Both the position numbers and the translations under genes were made by a program. A stretch of DNA of 64,000 bases, taken from contig CALXRP010000004.1 of assembly GCA_944390885.1 (NCBI GenBank), positions 1-64,000 on the forward strand, written 5' to 3'. The notes below the pieces were generated by a model. It was not told where the DNA came from. It saw only the letters and a list, made by a program, of their open reading frames with translations, and searched no databases. The stretch comes from an uncultured Alphaproteobacteria bacterium. GTDB lineage: Bacteria; Pseudomonadota; Alphaproteobacteria; RF32; CAG-239. Numbering within the stretch: position 1 is the stretch's first letter; each line of letters starts with the position of its first letter. Shown piece by piece: positions 20,246 through 29,811 of this stretch.

Positions 20246-21163
20246 TTACCCTCTCTGCATTTTTCGACAACCGGCCTCTTCGACCAACATGGCACAAAGA
20301 CGTTCATAAGAAATCCCGGCATATTTCGCCTGCTCCGGAACCAAAGAAAGCGGCGTCAGCCCCGGATGAGTATTAACTTCCAGAAAGATCACACCATCCA
20401 CAGGATTATAACGAAAATCACAGCGCGAAACCGTCCGACAGCCTAATGTCCTGTGCACAATCTCGGCATACCGCTTGCAGGTTTCGGCAGCTTCTTCCGG
20501 AATTTCTGCAGGCAAAACATGCTCTGTTGCCCCGTTGGTATATTTGGCATGATAATCATAAAAATTAACTTTCGGACGCAGTTCCGTAACAACATAAGCC
20601 TTGCCCTGCAAACACATACAGGTCAACTCTTTGCCATCAATAAACCGCTCAACCATCACCTCGACCGTGTCATCATCATACTTGACAAGATCAGCATCTT
20701 CCGGCTTCCGGATAATATAAACGCCGACGCTGGAACCGTCCGAAACCGGTTTAACAACATATGGCATCGGAAGATCTTTGGCCAACTGCTTAAAGGTTCC
20801 GGCTTTCATCTTATCCCCCTGCACAACCTTGCCCCCGGCCTGAGAAACCAGCATCTTGGTCAGAACCTTGTTCATTCCGATTGCCGAAGCCAGCATCCCG
20901 GAATGTGTATACGGAACCTGCAGTATATCCAACAGTGCCTGTATCTCTCCGTCTTCTCCCCAATTGCCATGCAGAGCGTTAAAAACAACATCCGGTTTTT
21001 CGGCATCTAGTACCCTGATAAATTCGGCCGTGTCCTTCAGATCATGACAAACAACCTCATAACCGCCGTTTTTCAAAGCTTCGGCTACACCTTGCCCGCT
21101 AACCAGACTAACTTCTCTTTCCGCAGAAAAGCCGCCGTTCAACACCAAAACTTTTTTGCTCAT
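20246..21163 (-). CDS. ddl: D-alanine--D-alanine ligase
   Basis: ATP-grasp enzyme that makes the D-Ala-D-Ala dipeptide used by MurF. The 305 residues show the N-terminal VLNGGFSAEREVSLVSG, ALHGNWGEDGEIQALLD near residue 62, and the ATP-grasp core KPVSDGSSVGV near 140. The metal-binding end FLEVNTHPGLTPLSLVPEQA is near 270. Alphaproteobacterial ddl is usually inside the division cluster. Here it is paired with miaA instead, some 3 kb beyond ftsZ. Confidence 0.95.
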   Translation of the reverse strand: MSKKVLVLNGGFSAEREVSLVSGQGVAEALKNGGYEVVCHDLKDTAEFIRVLDAEKPDVVFNALHGNWGEDGEIQALLDILQVPYTHSGMLASAIGMNKVLTKMLVSQAGGKVVQGDKMKAGTFKQLAKDLPMPYVVKPVSDGSSVGVYIIRKPEDADLVKYDDDTVEVMVERFIDGKELTCMCLQGKAYVVTELRPKVNFYDYHAKYTNGATEHVLPAEIPEEAAETCKRYAEIVHRTLGCRTVSRCDFRYNPVDGVIFLEVNTHPGLTPLSLVPEQAKYAGISYERLCAMLVEEAGCRKMQRG

Positions 21164-21230
21164 TTTTTTATTCCCTTTCTGAAAATTTATGCTATTCTAC
21201 GCAAAAATGTTTTAAGAAAGACTAACACAA

Positions 21231-22010
21231 ATGAAAAATTTTTGCCTGACTTCATTGTTTTTGCTGCTGTTTTCCTTTCAGGCACAGGCAGCTGCCGTCC
21301 AACATAATTTCACGGTATTCCTGGGGCCGTTCAACACCGGCAAAACCCGTTTTACCTATTCGCTGACACCGCAAAGTTACAGCGTCCGTTCCAGAGTAGA
21401 AACCGCCGGCATTTTTGACACGCTTTATCCCTTTGCTGCCGAATATGCCACGACCGGAAACATCAAAGGCAAAGACCTGGAAACCTCCAGCTACAAATAC
21501 AAGTCCAAAAGCCGTTTCAATACCCGGCGCAAAGAACTGATTTATGATGAACACGGCAATCCGGTCTTTCGTATCAGCGCCAAAAACGATAAAGTAAAAA
21601 AAGTAGAAATACAACCATCGCCGGATAATAAAGACACGACCGACCTCCAAACCGTTATTGCCGAACTGGCCTTGCAATACAACAAAACCAAAAGCTGCAA
21701 CGCCCGCATGCAGGTTTTTGACGGCAAACGCCGCTTTGACACCATATTTAAAGATGAAGGAACGGAAGAAATCAGCGCCAACGAATATTCGCCCTATGCC
21801 GGCACGGCACACAAATGTTCAATGTATATTGACAAGCTCCTAAACGACGGCGATGACCTGTTATGGGAACTGACCTCCGAAAAACCGATTGTCTTTTGGA
21901 TTTTGGAAGACAAGGAAAGCAAACTTCCGTTTATTGCCCGGATCGAGGTTGAAGACACGCCTCTGGGCAGATTGTTGGCTTATACGCAAACCATTCAAAC
22001 AGAGAAATAA
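21231..22010 (+). CDS. DUF3108 domain periplasmic protein
   Basis: A secreted protein of 259 residues with a clear signal peptide (MKNFCLTSLFLLLFSFQAQA, cleaved near residue 20). The mature part is beta-rich and alternating. The pattern FTVFLGPFNTGKTRFTYSL, then SRVETAGIFDTLYPF, and the late VFWILEDKESKLPFIARIEV, resembles DUF3108 proteins, which I know as periplasmic lipocalin-like proteins of unknown role. It is separated by one base from the following U32 peptidase-like gene, so the two share a transcript, though the functional link is obscure. Confidence 0.7.
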   Translation: MKNFCLTSLFLLLFSFQAQAAAVQHNFTVFLGPFNTGKTRFTYSLTPQSYSVRSRVETAGIFDTLYPFAAEYATTGNIKGKDLETSSYKYKSKSRFNTRRKELIYDEHGNPVFRISAKNDKVKKVEIQPSPDNKDTTDLQTVIAELALQYNKTKSCNARMQVFDGKRRFDTIFKDEGTEEISANEYSPYAGTAHKCSMYIDKLLNDGDDLLWELTSEKPIVFWILEDKESKLPFIARIEVEDTPLGRLLAYTQTIQTEK

Positions 22011-22011
22011 A

Positions 22012-23409
22012 ATGCTTCAAAAATCAGAACTGCTACTTCCGGCCGGTTCGCTGGTCAAACTCAAAACCGCCATTCTTTACGGAGCCGATGCCGTTTATGC
22101 CGGCACACCGGATATGTGCCTGCGCGCCCAATCCAAAATGACAATGGAAGATTTGAAAGAAGGCATTGAGTTTGTTCACGCCCACGGCAAAAAAATCTAC
22201 CTGACATTAAACCTGTTTATGCATAACCGCGATGTGGAAAAGCTGCCGCAATTCGTCGCAACCTTGCGCGAACTCAAACCCGACGGGGTATTAATTGCCG
22301 ACCCCGGCGTTTTTCAATATGTCAAAGACAATGCGCCGGAATTAAACCTTTTTGTTTCCACCCAGGCAAACATCTGCTCGTGGCAGGCCGTCAAATTCTG
22401 GCAAAAGCAAGGCGCAAAACTCTGCGTCCTCGGCCGGGAAGTTACTTATGAAGAAATGAAAGAAATCAGAGAAAAATGCCCGGACATTCTGCTTGAATGT
22501 TTTATGCACGGCGCAATGTGCATGTCTTATTCCGGCCGCTGCCTGATCTCCAATTATCTGGCCGACCGCAGCTCCAACCAGGGCAAATGCGCCCATTGCT
22601 GCCGCTGGCATTATAAACTGCATCTGCGCTTAAAAGACGGCAACATCAAAGAAATCGAAATCAATGACCAAAACAAAGATGCCTTTGAGTTTCTGCTGGA
22701 AGAAGAATTCCGTCCCGGTGAATATTTTGAGGTTATGGAAGACGAGCACGGCGGTTATATGCTCAACTCTAAAGACATGTGCCTGATGCCGCGTCTGGAT
22801 GATCTCTTAAGAATCGGGATAGATTCGCTCAAAGTAGAAGGCCGCAACAAAACCGAATATTATGCCGGCATCGTTGCCCGCGCCTATCGCAAAGCCATTG
22901 ATGATTACTATGCCGCACCGGACAAATGGGACTATCACAAATATATGCCGGAACTTGATACTTTGCAAAACCGCGGCTATTGCCTCGGCTTCCACGACGG
23001 TAAACTGACCAACATCAGCCAGAATTATGAATATACCCGCACACTGGGCGATTGGCTTTTTGCCGGCTCAATCGTCGAATGGCAAGGCAATGATGCCGTT
23101 TTTGAAATCAGAAACTATATCAACGGGGGTGAGTTCATAGACTTCCTGATCCCGGGAAGCCTGGAAAATCTCCGCCTGACGCTGAACGAATTTGAAGACG
23201 CTGAAACCGGCGAAATCACCTCAAAAGTTTCGGCCGGACAAGGCAAAAAAATCCGCATAAAACCGGAAGCCTGGCCCTTGCCGATACAAGAAATAAAAAA
23301 ACTTCTGCCGCAATATGTCATTGCCCGCAAACCGGCTGCTTTAACGCCGGAAAACGAGCAAATGCTGCAACATAAAAAAACCGAATTCACCATCCTTTGC
23401 GGCAAATAA
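22012..23409 (+). CDS. trhP: U32 family protein, TrhP/YegQ-like tRNA hydroxylation protein
   Basis: The 465 residues begin with ELLLPAGSLVKLKTAILYGADAVYAG, the U32 signature start. The central block ECFMHGAMCMSYSGRC, followed by DRSSNQGKC and HCCRW, carries the cysteines conserved in YegQ/TrhP. Those proteins are required for 5-hydroxyuridine formation at tRNA wobble U34 with prephenate as cofactor. RlhA/YdcP is the close alternative, but the single-domain length favours TrhP. The start was set at the ATG one base after the preceding stop. Upstream in-frame sequence is the preceding gene read in another frame. Confidence 0.8.
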   Translation: MLQKSELLLPAGSLVKLKTAILYGADAVYAGTPDMCLRAQSKMTMEDLKEGIEFVHAHGKKIYLTLNLFMHNRDVEKLPQFVATLRELKPDGVLIADPGVFQYVKDNAPELNLFVSTQANICSWQAVKFWQKQGAKLCVLGREVTYEEMKEIREKCPDILLECFMHGAMCMSYSGRCLISNYLADRSSNQGKCAHCCRWHYKLHLRLKDGNIKEIEINDQNKDAFEFLLEEEFRPGEYFEVMEDEHGGYMLNSKDMCLMPRLDDLLRIGIDSLKVEGRNKTEYYAGIVARAYRKAIDDYYAAPDKWDYHKYMPELDTLQNRGYCLGFHDGKLTNISQNYEYTRTLGDWLFAGSIVEWQGNDAVFEIRNYINGGEFIDFLIPGSLENLRLTLNEFEDAETGEITSKVSAGQGKKIRIKPEAWPLPIQEIKKLLPQYVIARKPAALTPENEQMLQHKKTEFTILCGK

Positions 23410-23415
23410 ATCTCA

Positions 23416-23450
23416 AAAGAGTGATATGACAATCATATCACTCTTTTTTT
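23416..23450 (+). terminator. Terminator after trhP
   Basis: A perfect 13-bp stem (AAAGAGTGATATG / CATATCACTCTTT, loop ACAAT) runs into a T7 tract. It overlaps the last codons of the convergent small membrane protein gene. Confidence 0.85.
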
Positions 23451-23689
23451 CTTAACTTAATAATCAAATGAACAAAGCCGACCAAGGCAAAGAACCAAAA
23501 TGTTCGGTCAACAAAACCTAAAACAGCCATAAGCAAAGTAACCAATGCCATAAAACAATTACAAAATACGGCAAATTCTCCTTTTATTTCAAAAGCCCAG
23601 TCTAAAACCAGCAAAAATAAAAAAAGAACCAAAATTTCCGTAGAATAATCGGCATTCATAAACTCAATAAAGTTTCTTACATTTTCCAT
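23438..23689 (-). CDS. Small three-helix membrane protein, unknown
   Basis: An 83-residue frame with three hydrophobic helices (about 16-34, 41-60, 63-79) and a basic tail (KLRKKE), the topology of a genuine small inner-membrane protein. The family is not recognised. There is no strong ribosome-binding site, and the 3' end overlaps the trhP terminator. It stands alone between the convergent trhP and ftsZ. Conservation in relatives would decide whether it is real. Confidence 0.45.
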   Translation of the reverse strand: MENVRNFIEFMNADYSTEILVLFLFLLVLDWAFEIKGEFAVFCNCFMALVTLLMAVLGFVDRTFWFFALVGFVHLIIKLRKKE

Positions 23690-23766
23690 ATAATTATAAT
23701 TTAGATTAATAATTCTAATTTACCTAAAGATAGAACAATATATAACCTCTGTAAACCATAAATTTA

Positions 23767-23802
23767 AAAACTCTCATTTTCAATAATGGAAATGAGAGTT
23801 TT
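23767..23802 (-). terminator. Terminator after ftsZ
   Basis: A 13-bp A/T-flanked stem (AAAACTCTCATTT / AAATGAGAGTTTT, ten-base loop), with a T-run on the minus strand, 27 bases after the ftsZ stop. Confidence 0.75.
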
Positions 23803-23829
23803 TTATGGCAAATAATTTTATCAACAGGC

Positions 23830-25512
23830 CTATCTTCTGCGCAGAAAAGACGGAATGTCCAAATTCATCTTGTCTTCATAATCATTATCGGCAAAAGACG
23901 GAGAAACCGGTTCCTGAAAACGTTCGTTTTCCTTTTGTTTTTTGCGGTTTCTTCTGGCAATTGAAAAGCCGGTAACACGCTCGATCAATGTCGGCGTATG
24001 TTCTTCCTCGTCAACAATCAGCTGTTCCGGTTCTTCTCTCTTTGGTGCAAAAATTCCCGGATTATGCTCCGGAAACAGTTCCGGTTCTTCCTCTACGGCT
24101 CGCACGCTCGTCTTGGCCGAAAAAACATTTTCATCCGAAGCCAAAATATTGTTCAAAGTTGCAGCATCATTGGCCGAAGTATCTTCTGTTTTGTTGATAA
24201 TTGCCTTAAACAAAGCCGAAGCCTTAGGCATTTCTTCCATAACAGAAGATTTATCCAACATATCAAAATCTTCAATATTTCTTTTTTCTGCCACAACCTC
24301 CGCGGTAGGAGCCGGTTTAACAGCAGCCTCTTTTGCAATTTTCTCTTCTTCAAAAGAAACAATCTCGGCAGCATCAATGGTTTCTTCCATCTCCTCGACC
24401 TCATTTGTTTTATGCGCCGAGAACTTTTCCAAATTAGAATCAATCTCAACATTCGGTGCAATCGGAGCCGAAACCTTTTCTTCAGCAAAACTCTCGGCAA
24501 TATATTCCTGAGCCTTAGGAGCCTTAGCTTTTGCAGCAATAGCGTCACCGATGCCGGTTGCCACAATCGAAACACGGATTTTGCCGACTAAAGATTCGTC
24601 ATAGCTGGAACCGAAAATAATATTGGCCTCTTCATCAACTTCTTCCTTAATCCGGCTTGCGGCCTCATCAATTTCAAACAATGTAATGTCAGACCCGCCG
24701 GTAATGTTGATCAGCACACCTTTTGCACCATGCATGGAACAATCGTCAAGCAACGGATTGGAAAGAGCCTGCTCGGCGGCTTTAACGGCACGATCGTCGC
24801 CTTCAGCTTCGCCCGTTCCCATAATAGCTTTGCCTTTATCCTCCATAATTGACTTAATATCGGCAAAATCCAGATTAATCAGTCCGGGCATCATCATCAG
24901 ATCGGTAATGGAACGCACACCGGCATACAAAACATTATCAGCCATCACAAAGGCATCGGCCAGCGTGGTATTTTTATCGGCAACCCGAAACAGGTTCTGG
25001 TTGGGAATAATAATGATACTGTCAACTTCTTTGGTAAAATTCTCAACGGCCGTTTCCGCCGTTTCCATTCTTTTACGCCCTTCAAATTGGAACGGTTTGG
25101 TCACCACGCCGACGGTCAGGATTCCTTTTTCTTTGGCTATTTTAGCCACCACCGGCGCAGCACCGCTTCCGGTACCGCCGCCCATTCCGGCAGTAATAAA
25201 CACCATATTGGCACCTTCAAGCTCTTTCTCAATTTCGGCTCTGGCTTCTTCCGCAGCCATTTTTCCGACTTCCGGTCGAGCACCGGCGCCAAGTCCTTGA
25301 GTTGTTTCCAAACCGAGCTGAATTTTTCTGCTGGCAGATGAATGAGCCAGTGCCTGAGCATCGGTATTGGCAACAATAAAATCAACGCCTTCCAGATTCT
25401 GCGCAATCATATTATTAACAGCATTCCCGCCGCCGCCACCGACGCCGATAACCGAAATCCGCGGTTTCAGATGCATAACTGTTTTTTCAGGAACTGCTAA
25501 TTTGATTGACAT
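23830..25512 (-). CDS. ftsZ: Cell division protein FtsZ
   Basis: Tubulin-like GTPase that forms the division ring. The core has [14 protein letters not shown] near residue 24 and the tubulin signature [13 protein letters not shown] near 105. The T7 loop ([11 protein letters not shown]) is near 205. After about residue 320 comes a long, Glu/Ala-rich linker of roughly 220 residues. The protein ends in the conserved anchor peptide [10 protein letters not shown] that binds FtsA. Length 560 residues, with the linker as expected in alphaproteobacteria. The ATG at 25512 was preferred over an in-frame GTG four codons upstream. It is the last gene of the cluster. Confidence 0.96.
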   Translation of the reverse strand: MSIKLAVPEKTVMHLKPRISVIGVGGGGGNAVNNMIAQNLEGVDFIVANTDAQALAHSSASRKIQLGLETTQGLGAGARPEVGKMAAEEARAEIEKELEGANMVFITAGMGGGTGSGAAPVVAKIAKEKGILTVGVVTKPFQFEGRKRMETAETAVENFTKEVDSIIIIPNQNLFRVADKNTTLADAFVMADNVLYAGVRSITDLMMMPGLINLDFADIKSIMEDKGKAIMGTGEAEGDDRAVKAAEQALSNPLLDDCSMHGAKGVLINITGGSDITLFEIDEAASRIKEEVDEEANIIFGSSYDESLVGKIRVSIVATGIGDAIAAKAKAPKAQEYIAESFAEEKVSAPIAPNVEIDSNLEKFSAHKTNEVEEMEETIDAAEIVSFEEEKIAKEAAVKPAPTAEVVAEKRNIEDFDMLDKSSVMEEMPKASALFKAIINKTEDTSANDAATLNNILASDENVFSAKTSVRAVEEEPELFPEHNPGIFAPKREEPEQLIVDEEEHTPTLIERVTGFSIARRNRKKQKENERFQEPVSPSFADNDYEDKMNLDIPSFLRRR

Positions 25513-25592
25513 GGTGCTTCTCACTCCAAAATACTAAAATACACTTTGGAAATCAGTATACGCTTTCAATCATTAAGTTTTGGTTACCAAGA

Positions 25593-26834
25593 TTAAAAAT
25601 TTTGTTTTATCCACGAGAAAATTTTTCCCAGACCGCCCATGCTGCGAACCGGCCGGTTAATAATCTTGTTCGGACGTTTTTCTGTATAATTCAGAGCATA
25701 CATCAGCAATCCGATACAAGTAGAATAAGCCGGATTGGTAAAGACTTCCGGTTGGTTAATATCAGCCTTCGGTTTCCATACCCGAACCTCTTTGTCCAAT
25801 ACCATCGCTGCCACTTCGCGAATTCCGGGCAGCTGGCTGCCGCCGCCGGTCAAAACCACGCGATGGCTCGGCATATCTTTCAGCCCCTGTTCTTCCAGCT
25901 TTCTATTAACCAGTTCAAAAATCTCTTCAATCCGCGGCGTAATAATACTGATCAAATCCGCTTTGGTAATTTGCCGGATACTGCTGTCATCTTCTTCCCC
26001 GACCGGATAAACATTAATGGTTTCTTCTTTATCTTTGCTGGTCAGAAAAGCGCAGCCGTGATAAGTCTTCAACCGCTCCGCATTAGCGATAGACGTCGTC
26101 AGACCGTAAGCAATATCATTTGTAACGTTGTTGCCGCCCACCGGCAAAGCGGAAAAATACACCGGATAACCATGACGAAACGTTGCAATACTTGTTGTCC
26201 CGCCGCCGATATCAATCACCGTTGCGCCAATCTCTTTTTCATCCTCAACCAAACACGCCAACCCGGACGCATAAGATGAAAAAGCTCTGCCCACAATCTC
26301 AAGATGAGCATTTTCAATCACGGTCGAAAGATTACGATATGTAATATCGGGCACAAGCCCTAATACAATATCAACGGCCAGTTTTTCGGCAAAAATATTC
26401 CTCGGATCCTTAATTTCTTCTCCGCCATCCAAACGATAATTCGTTGGCAGGCAATGAATCAGCTCACATCCGTCAACACTGATCTTATTCAACCCTTTTT
26501 CTAAAACTTTGTTTAAATCCGCCTCATTAATCGGCCGGTTTTTATTAAGAGAAATGGCAGCATTTTTAATAGAACTGTGAACCTTATCACCGGAAACATT
26601 AACAATAATCTTACTGATACGTTCATTTGCCCGCTGTTCGGCGGCTTCAACGGCATTGCACACAGCTAACGTCGCCTTGTTGATATCGGTAACGACGCCG
26701 TTTTTAATACCGCTGGAAGCATTATAGCCATAACCGGCAATTTTTATCTGTCCTTCCCGGCTGACTTTTGCAATCACACAGCACACTTTTGAAGATCCGA
26801 CATCCAAAGCTGCAAATGTTGACGATTTGTTCAA
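25593..26834 (-). CDS. ftsA: Cell division protein FtsA
   Basis: Actin-like membrane tether of FtsZ. The 413 residues include the phosphate loop AALDVGSSKVCCVIAKV near residue 8, the SHS2/1C region, DIGGGTTSIATFRHG near 200, and VVLTGGGSQLPGIREVA near 325. The C-terminus ends in an amphipathic helix (GGLGKIFSWIKQNF), the membrane-targeting sequence. It lies between ftsQ and ftsZ in the standard order. Confidence 0.96.
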   Translation of the reverse strand: MNKSSTFAALDVGSSKVCCVIAKVSREGQIKIAGYGYNASSGIKNGVVTDINKATLAVCNAVEAAEQRANERISKIIVNVSGDKVHSSIKNAAISLNKNRPINEADLNKVLEKGLNKISVDGCELIHCLPTNYRLDGGEEIKDPRNIFAEKLAVDIVLGLVPDITYRNLSTVIENAHLEIVGRAFSSYASGLACLVEDEKEIGATVIDIGGGTTSIATFRHGYPVYFSALPVGGNNVTNDIAYGLTTSIANAERLKTYHGCAFLTSKDKEETINVYPVGEEDDSSIRQITKADLISIITPRIEEIFELVNRKLEEQGLKDMPSHRVVLTGGGSQLPGIREVAAMVLDKEVRVWKPKADINQPEVFTNPAYSTCIGLLMYALNYTEKRPNKIINRPVRSMGGLGKIFSWIKQNF

Positions 26835-26876
26835 GTTTTCCCCCTTCTCAAACTATGGCATCGCCCTGCCGTTTTC

Positions 26877-27746
26877 TCAGGTCGCTCTTTCTTTGTTTTC
26901 ATTAAGCTTTACCGGCTCCTCCGGAGCGGTTTTCTTAATTTTTATAACCACTTTATCCTTCAATCTTAAATCAATTATGGTTAATTTACGTTTAAGAATC
27001 CCTTTCGTCATATTTAATTTTAACAATTTTTTCCATGCTTTTTCCACTCCGACTTCCGGTAACTTGACCGTAATTCCGTCTTTTATATCGTCCAAAACCA
27101 GATTCCAACGTCTTTTGGAAATATAATTGGCCACTTTAACACGTTTAAAAACGGTATTATCTTTCTGAATAATCTCAAGCAAAGCATTAATATTTTCAGG
27201 CGCCCCGGCTCCGACAATCAGCAAAATCGGTTTATCGGGTTTAAAATCAGCATTAATAACCTTACCGTCCTCATCTATCGGATGAAACTTCTCGGAAATC
27301 TGCCAAATAGACTTAACCTTTTTTTCTTCAATGCTAATCAAAACCACATTCGGCATAAAAGATTTTCTGACGACTGCTGTCTTCACCCACGGCAGTTCTT
27401 CCACTTTTTTTCTGATTTCCGCGACATTGACTTCAAAAATATTATCCTGCCTGCTAAGATTAACGGCTTGCCGCAGCTCCTCTGCCGAAGTTCTTTTATT
27501 GCCAAAGACCAAAACCTCCTCAACGCCAAAACCGTGCTGGCTGCTGAAAGCATAAAATTCCTCTGCCCATTCGCTAAATTGTTTGCTCACCAAACTTTGT
27601 TTCACCGTCGCCGTTAGCGAAGCCAAAACCAAAATCACACCGAGAACAACCAAACTTCCGGCAAGACGATAAGGCCATTCGACCGGAAAGCGGACAATAT
27701 CTTCCAGCGGATCAGGTGCTACTTTGGTTTTGCTTTTTCCAAACAT
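26877..27746 (-). CDS. ftsQ: Cell division protein FtsQ
   Basis: Bitopic divisome protein of 289 residues. A cytoplasmic leader precedes one membrane helix (about 31-50). The POTRA domain begins near residue 75 (VEEVLVFGNKRTSAEELRQAV). The FtsQ beta domain follows with LPWVKTAVVRKSFMPNVVLISIEE near 115. Its first base overlaps the last base of murB. The highly charged C-terminus is variable in the family. Confidence 0.93.
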   Translation of the reverse strand: MFGKSKTKVAPDPLEDIVRFPVEWPYRLAGSLVVLGVILVLASLTATVKQSLVSKQFSEWAEEFYAFSSQHGFGVEEVLVFGNKRTSAEELRQAVNLSRQDNIFEVNVAEIRKKVEELPWVKTAVVRKSFMPNVVLISIEEKKVKSIWQISEKFHPIDEDGKVINADFKPDKPILLIVGAGAPENINALLEIIQKDNTVFKRVKVANYISKRRWNLVLDDIKDGITVKLPEVGVEKAWKKLLKLNMTKGILKRKLTIIDLRLKDKVVIKIKKTAPEEPVKLNENKERAT

Positions 27747-28681
27747 TACTTTTTCATAATTCCCATACGCTTAACTTCCCATTCCAAAACAATGGAAGTC
27801 TTTTCTTTTACACGATTAATAATTTCTTCCCCAAGCGTCTCTATATCATTGGCCGTTGCTTTTCCGGTATTAATTAAAAAATTACAATGCTTTTCCGAAA
27901 CTTTTGCTCCGTTAACGCTCAAACCGCAGCAGCCGGATTTTTTAATCAATTCCCAAGCCTTCAACCCTTCGGGATTCTTAAATGTCGAACCAGCCGTTTT
28001 TTCATTATAAGGCTGATTCGCCATCCGATATTGTTTTTGTTCCTCCAAAATACGGGCAATATTTTCTTTTTTGTCTTTTGCCATCCGGAATGTAATTGAA
28101 GTAATAATCCAGTCATCGGGAAAAAGACTGTTACGGTATGAAAGCATTAAATCATCCACGGTAACGGTCTCTTTTTCTCCCCTTCCGTTCACAATCGTCG
28201 CCCGAGCAATCACATCTTTCACACAGCGCCCGAAACAACCGGCGTTTGTTTTAACCGAACCGCCGATAACGCCGGGAATAGAGCACAAAAATTCCAATCC
28301 GCCAAGCTCATGTTCCAACATAACCTTTTTCAAATCGGCATTTCTGACACCGGCAAAACAAGTTATTTCATTACCCGAAATCTTTATCTGTCGAAAATAT
28401 TTTGTATCCAGCCGGATAACAACACCGGTAATTCCCCCGTCCCTCACTAACAGATTGGAACCGCCGCCGATAACACAAACCGGCAGATTATACGGCATCA
28501 TTTTAAGAAAATAGCCCAAGTCTTCTTCATCTTCGGGATGAAACATCACATCTGCCGGACCGCCCACACCAAACCAGGTATATTTTGACATCAAAACATC
28601 TGTATCATAACGACCGCGAACCTCCGGTAGAAAATCAACCAATTTCTTTTTCGAAGGCCATATTTTTTTCAACCCGAACAT
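27746..28681 (-). CDS. murB: UDP-N-acetylenolpyruvoylglucosamine reductase MurB
   Basis: MurB reduces UDP-GlcNAc-enolpyruvate to UDP-MurNAc with NADPH and FAD. The 311 residues show the FAD-binding VIGGGSNLLVRDGGITGVVIR near residue 65 and CSIPGVIGGSVKTNAGCFG near 135. The YRNSLFPDD loop is near 190, and the C-terminal AGSTFKNPEG supplies the catalytic serine region. The lack of the longer insertion marks a type II enzyme. In most alphaproteobacteria murC precedes murB, but here murG does. Confidence 0.95.
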   Translation of the reverse strand: MFGLKKIWPSKKKLVDFLPEVRGRYDTDVLMSKYTWFGVGGPADVMFHPEDEEDLGYFLKMMPYNLPVCVIGGGSNLLVRDGGITGVVIRLDTKYFRQIKISGNEITCFAGVRNADLKKVMLEHELGGLEFLCSIPGVIGGSVKTNAGCFGRCVKDVIARATIVNGRGEKETVTVDDLMLSYRNSLFPDDWIITSITFRMAKDKKENIARILEEQKQYRMANQPYNEKTAGSTFKNPEGLKAWELIKKSGCCGLSVNGAKVSEKHCNFLINTGKATANDIETLGEEIINRVKEKTSIVLEWEVKRMGIMKK

Positions 28682-28695
28682 AATCTTTCTCCCCG

Positions 28696-29811
28696 CTATT
28701 TTACCGAAATCTCACGCTCAACTGCATCGGCAAAACGTTGGGCAGCATCAGTAATTGCAACCTTATGTGCATTTTCTGACATTTTTTTCATTTTCTTCGG
28801 ATTCGCCATTGCATCTTTAAGAATATCTGCCAGAACTTCCGGCGTAAACTCCTTTTGTTTGATAACATTCGAAGCCCCTGCCTCAGCCAACGTCTGAGCA
28901 TTATAACTCTGATGATCATCGGCAGCAATCGGCAACGGTACCAAAACCGACGGCAGACCGGCAATGGCTATTTCGGAAACAGACGACGCTCCCGCCCGTG
29001 AAACAATCAAATCGGTCGCGGCATAAAGCTCATCCATATTGTCAAAAAAAGAAGAAACCACAACTTCCGCCTCACAACCGTTATATGCGTTTTCCACCAG
29101 AGTAATATCATCTTTTCGGCATTGCTGAAAAATTTTCAATTTTTTCTGTTCCGCTTTGTTCAAAAGGGCTATTGCCGCCGGCACGACTTCACTAAAAACT
29201 TTGGCACCCTGGCTGCCACCCAAAACCAAAAGCTGGAAAGCATCAGCTGTTTCCCGTTCTTTATATTTTCCTTCTCCTGCTTTCACAATCGCACCGCGAA
29301 CCGGCATCCCGGTCAACAGAGATTTAACATTTGCCGGCGTATATTTAACATTTTTAAAACTCTGAGCAATCAACGAGGCATATTTGCTCAAAAAACGGTT
29401 TGTCCGACTCATCACGGCATTTTGTTCATGCAAGATCAAATCCGTCCCAAGCAGAATAGCCGCCATAGAAGCCGGAAAAGAAGCATACCCGCCAAAACCG
29501 ACCACACATTTCGGCCTTTTTTTCAAAATCAGAAAACCGGCTTGCAACACGCCGATACCCGTTTTGAACAAACTCTTGATTTTAAACCATTTTGATTTTC
29601 CGACCAGTGCACCGGCCCAAACGGCATAATTCGGAATCTCGCCCAAACGTCCTTTATAATTATCTTTGCCGCGGCTGTCGGTTATCAGCGCCAGACGATA
29701 TCCGCGCTTTAAGAGTTCTTCTGCCAAAGCTTCTGCCGGATAAACATGACCGCCCGTACCGCCGGCTGTTAAAAAGATTAAAGGCTTTGCTTTCTTTTTA
29801 GTACGTTTCAT
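28696..29811 (-). CDS. murG: UDP-GlcNAc:lipid I transferase MurG
   Basis: MurG adds GlcNAc to lipid I to make lipid II on the inner face of the membrane. The 371 residues have the glycine-rich loop FLTAGGTGGHVYPAEAL near residue 12, HEQNAVMSRTNR near 130, LLVLGGSQGAKVFSE near 190 and VSRAGASSVSEIAIAG near 265. The ATG at 29811 is preceded by GGAGG at seven bases and lies inside the last codons of ftsW (14-base overlap). Confidence 0.95.
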   Translation of the reverse strand: MKRTKKKAKPLIFLTAGGTGGHVYPAEALAEELLKRGYRLALITDSRGKDNYKGRLGEIPNYAVWAGALVGKSKWFKIKSLFKTGIGVLQAGFLILKKRPKCVVGFGGYASFPASMAAILLGTDLILHEQNAVMSRTNRFLSKYASLIAQSFKNVKYTPANVKSLLTGMPVRGAIVKAGEGKYKERETADAFQLLVLGGSQGAKVFSEVVPAAIALLNKAEQKKLKIFQQCRKDDITLVENAYNGCEAEVVVSSFFDNMDELYAATDLIVSRAGASSVSEIAIAGLPSVLVPLPIAADDHQSYNAQTLAEAGASNVIKQKEFTPEVLADILKDAMANPKKMKKMSENAHKVAITDAAQRFADAVEREISVK